From CAZCBN01 sp964496975 (lineage in GTDB: Bacteria; Planctomycetota; Phycisphaerae; Phycisphaerales; UBA1924), in NCBI GenBank assembly GCA_964496975.1, contig CAZCBN010000140.1, forward strand, positions 1-8,079: DNA of 8,079 bases. The letters are read 5' to 3'. The notes beneath the pieces were generated by a model. The model was not told the DNA's origin and did not search any database. It worked only from the letters and a program-made list of their open reading frames with translations. This document shows positions 5,819 through 8,079 of the stretch, one piece after another (positions within the stretch are counted from its first letter, which is position 1; each line of letters opens with the position of its first letter). The position numbers and the translations under genes are program-made.

Positions 5819-6832
5819 ATGTCCACCCAGACCGTCCTGACCGCCGACCGGGTTCCGCCCGACCGATGGCACGAGGCCGCGATGCGCCTCGTGGACGGGC
5901 CGGACCACGCCGCCGCCGCGAGCCGGCTGCTCGCCTCGGCCGGGGCGTACGGGATCGACCTCAACCTGTTGTGGGCAACCTCCGCGGGGCCCATCGGCCC
6001 GTTGCGTCAGGTGGTGCTGCTGGTGCCCTCCGCCGGGCGCACGGCGATGATCTTTCTTTCCAAGCCCGGCAGCAGCGAGGGGTGTGGCACCCCAGCCGAG
6101 CAAGCCGCCGAGCGCGTCGCCGCCATCCGCGCCGCGGTTTCCGGGGGCGCGGCCACGCTCGGGGATCGGCTGCACCTCGTTCAGGCGTTGCCGCAGCCGA
6201 ACGAGCCGTGGGCGCTCGCGGCGCTGCGCGACGCGGGGATGACGAGCGTCGGGCAGTTGGCGTATCTGCGCAAGCCCTTGTCCGGCCTTGCGCGGCTCGG
6301 GGCCCGCCGCCCAAGCCCGGCCCGGGTCGCGCCAACGGGGCCTTGGCCGACGGGCGTCGATGTGCGCGCGGTTCGCGATGTGCACGACCCGGCCGAGCAT
6401 CGGATCGTCGCGTCCGCTCTGGAGCGCACGTACGCGCAGACGCTCGACTGCCCAGAGTTGTGCGGGCTCCGCGATGTCAACGACGTGATCGACTCGCACC
6501 GATCATCCGGGGAGTTTGACCCCGCGTTGTGGTGGATCGTCTTCCGACACGGCGAGCCGATGGGCTGCATGCTCCTGAACCCGGCGCCGGCGCAGTCGGC
6601 GGTGGAGCTCGTCTACATCGGCCTGGCTCCCGAAGTTCGGGGGCTCGGCCTCGCGCGGCGGCTCCTGGAGCGCGGCCTCGTCGCCGCCGCGCGGCCCGGT
6701 GTGCGCGAGGTGACGTGCGCCGTCGACCGGCGCAACCAGCCGGCGCTGCGGCTCTACGAGTCGCTGGGCTTTTCGGAGTTCGCGGCCCGATGGGCCTTTG
6801 TGCAACCTGTGCGCGGTGTGCCCGCGGCGTGA
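5819..6832 (+). CDS. GNAT-family N-acetyltransferase, two-part architecture
   Basis: GNAT enzymes move an acetyl group from acetyl-CoA to an amine. This 337-residue protein has a good C-terminal GNAT domain (about 178-330): VELVYIGLAPEVRGLGLARR (262-281) contains the beta4 strand and the R-x-x-G-x-G/A acetyl-CoA pyrophosphate-binding turn, and NQPALRLYESLGF (306-318) is the family's closing motif. The N-terminal half (about 1-155) looks like a second, degenerate GNAT-like unit: its end, ALRDAGMTSVGQLAYLRKP, resembles the usual end of such a domain, but no pyrophosphate turn is visible. That recalls tandem-GNAT proteins such as MshD, but the substrate cannot be inferred. It is divergently oriented to the secreted-protein gene and shares no strand with the mcs cluster. 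No Shine-Dalgarno precedes ATG 5819, so initiation may be leaderless or SD-independent. Cytosolic; no signal or membrane segment. Confidence 0.88.
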   Translation: MSTQTVLTADRVPPDRWHEAAMRLVDGPDHAAAASRLLASAGAYGIDLNLLWATSAGPIGPLRQVVLLVPSAGRTAMIFLSKPGSSEGCGTPAEQAAERVAAIRAAVSGGAATLGDRLHLVQALPQPNEPWALAALRDAGMTSVGQLAYLRKPLSGLARLGARRPSPARVAPTGPWPTGVDVRAVRDVHDPAEHRIVASALERTYAQTLDCPELCGLRDVNDVIDSHRSSGEFDPALWWIVFRHGEPMGCMLLNPAPAQSAVELVYIGLAPEVRGLGLARRLLERGLVAAARPGVREVTCAVDRRNQPALRLYESLGFSEFAARWAFVQPVRGVPAA

Positions 6833-6975
6833 CGCCCGCGCGGCGGGCTGTCGGTGCCGCGCGTCGTGCGCGTTGGACGACATGTGGACAACTCGTTTGC
6901 GACGGTGTGGATCCAGACGCGGGGCACGTTTTTGTGCGCGCCGAACGCGTTCTCTGATGCGGGGCGCGGGCGCGG

Positions 6976-6992
6976 CGACGATTGCATCGTCG
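6976..6992. repeat. 17-bp dyad downstream of the GNAT gene
   Basis: CGACGAT-TGC-ATCGTCG, two perfect 7-bp arms with a 3-bp centre. It could be an operator or a small hairpin. It lies 144 bp after the GNAT stop and no T-run follows, so it is a poor terminator. Confidence 0.4.
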
Positions 6993-7308
6993 TGCGTCTT
7001 GCGGCTGACGGGTGTCGAGGCTAACCTCACCCCCTGCCCATGACGACGCGCCCTTCATCAGAAGACCACGGCCCGCACGCGTCCGCTTCATCGCGGCCTC
7101 GCTCGCGGGGCCATGGGTGGTCGGCGACGTGGGTCGCGCCGCGGCATTCGCGGCGTGGCGTTGTGGCTAATCGCGGCGCGAGCCTCCGAAGGGGCGTGTG
7201 CGGCGGCGACGCGTTGCGTTGGCGGGGCACGTCGCACCTCGGCGCGGGCGGCCCGATCGGAGGGCTTGCTCGCGGGGGCGTGGGCCGCGGCGGCGTTCGA
7301 TCCGCCGT

Positions 7309-7339
7309 GCCGCCGAACAGCGCGTAGCCGTTCGGCGGC
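7309..7339. repeat. Inverted repeat with perfect 10-bp arms
   Basis: GCCGCCGAAC (7309-7318) and GTTCGGCGGC (7330-7339) are exact complements separated by 11 nt. As RNA this would be a very stable hairpin on either strand. No T-run follows in either direction, so it is not a standard intrinsic terminator; it may be a transcript-end or protein-binding structure. Confidence 0.45.
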
Positions 7340-7560
7340 GTGACGTCGGCCCGCGTGCCGCGCCGGACGAGGTGTGGCGCGGGGCGACCGCGGGACGGGC
7401 TGAGGGGCGGGCTGACGAGTCGGCCGCCGGGGCGGCGTGTGGGAGTGGGGTTGGGCTTGTCCGCGGGTGCTGAGCCGGCGTGACGGCGGCATGAACTGCT
7501 GTGTGGTGTGTGGCATCGACGGCGCTCGGCGCATCGAGCGGCGGTGTCGTGCGTCGGTGT

Positions 7561-7630
7561 CTGGGGCTGGATGTCTGGGGCTGGATGTCTGGGGCTGGAT
7601 GACTGGGGTTGGAAGGCTGGGGTTGGTTGC
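7561..7630 (+). repeat. 14-bp G-rich tandem repeat, five units
   Basis: The unit CTGGGGCTGGATGT is exact at 7561-7574 and 7575-7588, has one change at 7589-7602, and is degenerate at 7603-7616 and 7617-7630; a related copy lies at 7643-7656. The unit length is not a multiple of three, which argues against a coding repeat. Each unit carries GGGG and GG, so the plus strand presents GGGG tracts every 14 nt and could fold as a G-quadruplex. CRISPR is ruled out because there are no spacers. Confidence 0.85.
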
Positions 7631-7767
7631 CGGGTGTGTTCGCTGGGGCTGGTGGTGGGCTGCGTGCGGCGCGCTGGGGCGTTGCGCCGCGGTGGGCTTG
7701 GTGGGCTCGGCGGGTGATGCGCCGAGGGGTGGCGTGGGGCGGCTGGGGGGCGGGGTTCGTCCGACAA

Positions 7768-7773
7768 GGAAGG
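7768..7773 (+). promoter_or_regulatory. Possible ribosome binding site
   Basis: GGAAGG lies 8 nt before ATG 7782, a good Shine-Dalgarno position in a window where many genes have none. It is the main reason for choosing 7782 as the gene start. Confidence 0.45.
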
Positions 7774-7781
7774 TTCGGCCG

Positions 7782-8079
7782 ATGGCGGGAGAAGAGTTCA
7801 TGTGGGCCGGCGAGGGGGGCGAGCGGCCGCGGAGCGTGCGGCGGCGCGAGGCCTCGGCGGCTCGGTCGATCGCGGGGGCGGGCGAGCCGGCGCTGCCGTC
7901 GGCGGCGTCGTGTGACGATGCGGCCGGCGCGATGGGCACGCCGGGGCGCGGCGCCGGTCGTGACTCCGTTCGTGAGTCGGCCCGCGACACGGCGCGCGAG
8001 TTGGGCGATGGTGCGGCGGCGCGGGGCGGCGAGACGCGGGGCGGCGAGGCGTGGGCGCGGCCGGGGCGCGGCGCGGGGG
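7782..8079 (+). CDS. Probable gene start, low-complexity N-terminus (runs off the window)
   Basis: The frame is open from ATG 7782 to the window end (99 codons). I do not recognise it. The visible part is Gly/Ala/Arg/Glu-rich, begins MAGEEFMWAGEGGERPRS, has no signal peptide or membrane segment, and looks disordered. Third codon positions are overwhelmingly G or C, and the G+T bias of the preceding region relaxes at the start codon. Both fit coding sequence. The same frame is open back to 7404, with an alternative ATG at 7491 giving an N-terminus that starts MNCCVVCGID and reads through the 14-bp repeat; that product is Gly/Trp/Cys-rich and less believable. A domain further downstream would be needed to identify it. 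The opposite-strand frame here is Pro/Arg-rich and less likely. Confidence 0.45.
   Translation, partial: MAGEEFMWAGEGGERPRSVRRREASAARSIAGAGEPALPSAASCDDAAGAMGTPGRGAGRDSVRESARDTARELGDGAAARGGETRGGEAWARPGRGAG

Larger units (their letters stand above)
6833..7781. other. About 950 bp without a convincing gene, G-rich on the plus strand
   Basis: Frames are open for long distances on both strands, but their translations are Pro/Arg/His/Ser/Thr-rich (minus) or Gly/Cys/Trp-rich (plus), with no domain, typical of noncoding GC-rich DNA. From about 7330 the plus strand is strongly G+T-biased. Recognisable content: a DnaA-box-like TGTGGACAA (6883-6891) with a weaker TGTGGATCC at 6906-6914, a 17-bp dyad (6976-6992), a 10-bp-arm inverted repeat (7309-7339), and a G-rich 14-bp tandem repeat (7561-7630). 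No tRNA and no terminator with a T-run after the GNAT gene was found. Confidence 0.5.

Noticed and set aside
5723..6499. 258-codon minus-strand frame opposite the GNAT gene
   Set aside because: Antisense to a clear acetyltransferase; composition is typical of a shadow frame.
6976..6992. Intrinsic terminator for the GNAT gene
   Set aside because: The stem is short, 144 bp past the stop, and has no T-run.
7561..7656. CRISPR array
   Set aside because: The 14-bp units abut directly with no spacers, are too short and too degenerate, and no cas gene is nearby.
7027..7990. Two long minus-strand frames (246 and 300 codons)
   Set aside because: Both are Pro/Arg/His/Thr/Ala-rich with few hydrophobic residues, read through the 14-bp repeat in different frames, and lack any domain or ribosome binding site.

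Overview
The window looks like chromosomal DNA from a very GC-rich bacterium of the Planctomycetota, most likely a member of or relative of Phycisphaerae. The evidence is a 16S rRNA gene whose position-338 probe site has the GCAGCCTCCC... form instead of the usual GCTGCC... form, protein genes with extreme third-position GC, several genes lacking a Shine-Dalgarno sequence, and McsA/McsB homologues outside the Firmicutes. The class-level placement is an inference; the rRNA itself is unmistakable.

Layout, left to right. Positions 1-753 are the 5' half of a 16S rRNA gene on the minus strand, running off the left edge. Upstream of it (754 to about 1354) is an unusually long leader with several hairpins. 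A consensus-like promoter at 1361-1388 drives it, and its -35 box overlaps the stop codon of the next gene. Positions 1385-4187 hold three minus-strand genes, mcsA > mcsB > a comF-family gene, joined by 4-nt or 1-nt overlaps, so they are almost certainly one translationally coupled unit. Next upstream, still minus strand, are rpmA (ribosomal protein L27, 4534-4833) and a secreted protein of unknown function (4945-5631). A 187-bp divergent gap then separates these from a plus-strand two-part GNAT-type acetyltransferase (5819-6832). Positions 6833-7781 form a long G-rich region without a convincing gene. It holds several dyads and a 14-bp tandem repeat with regularly spaced GGGG tracts. A probable plus-strand gene starts at 7782 and runs off the right edge.

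How the parts fit. The core is a protein-arginine phosphorylation module: McsB is the kinase and McsA its zinc-finger activator. In Firmicutes this pair sits with ctsR and clpC and marks proteins for ClpCP. Here neither partner is present, and the pair is instead locked to a ComF-type phosphoribosyltransferase gene and placed directly in front of a 16S rRNA gene. L27 and the 16S gene give the neighbourhood a translation theme. A functional link between arginine phosphorylation and ribosome supply is only a hypothesis. I see no phage, transposon, CRISPR array, tRNA or defence system.
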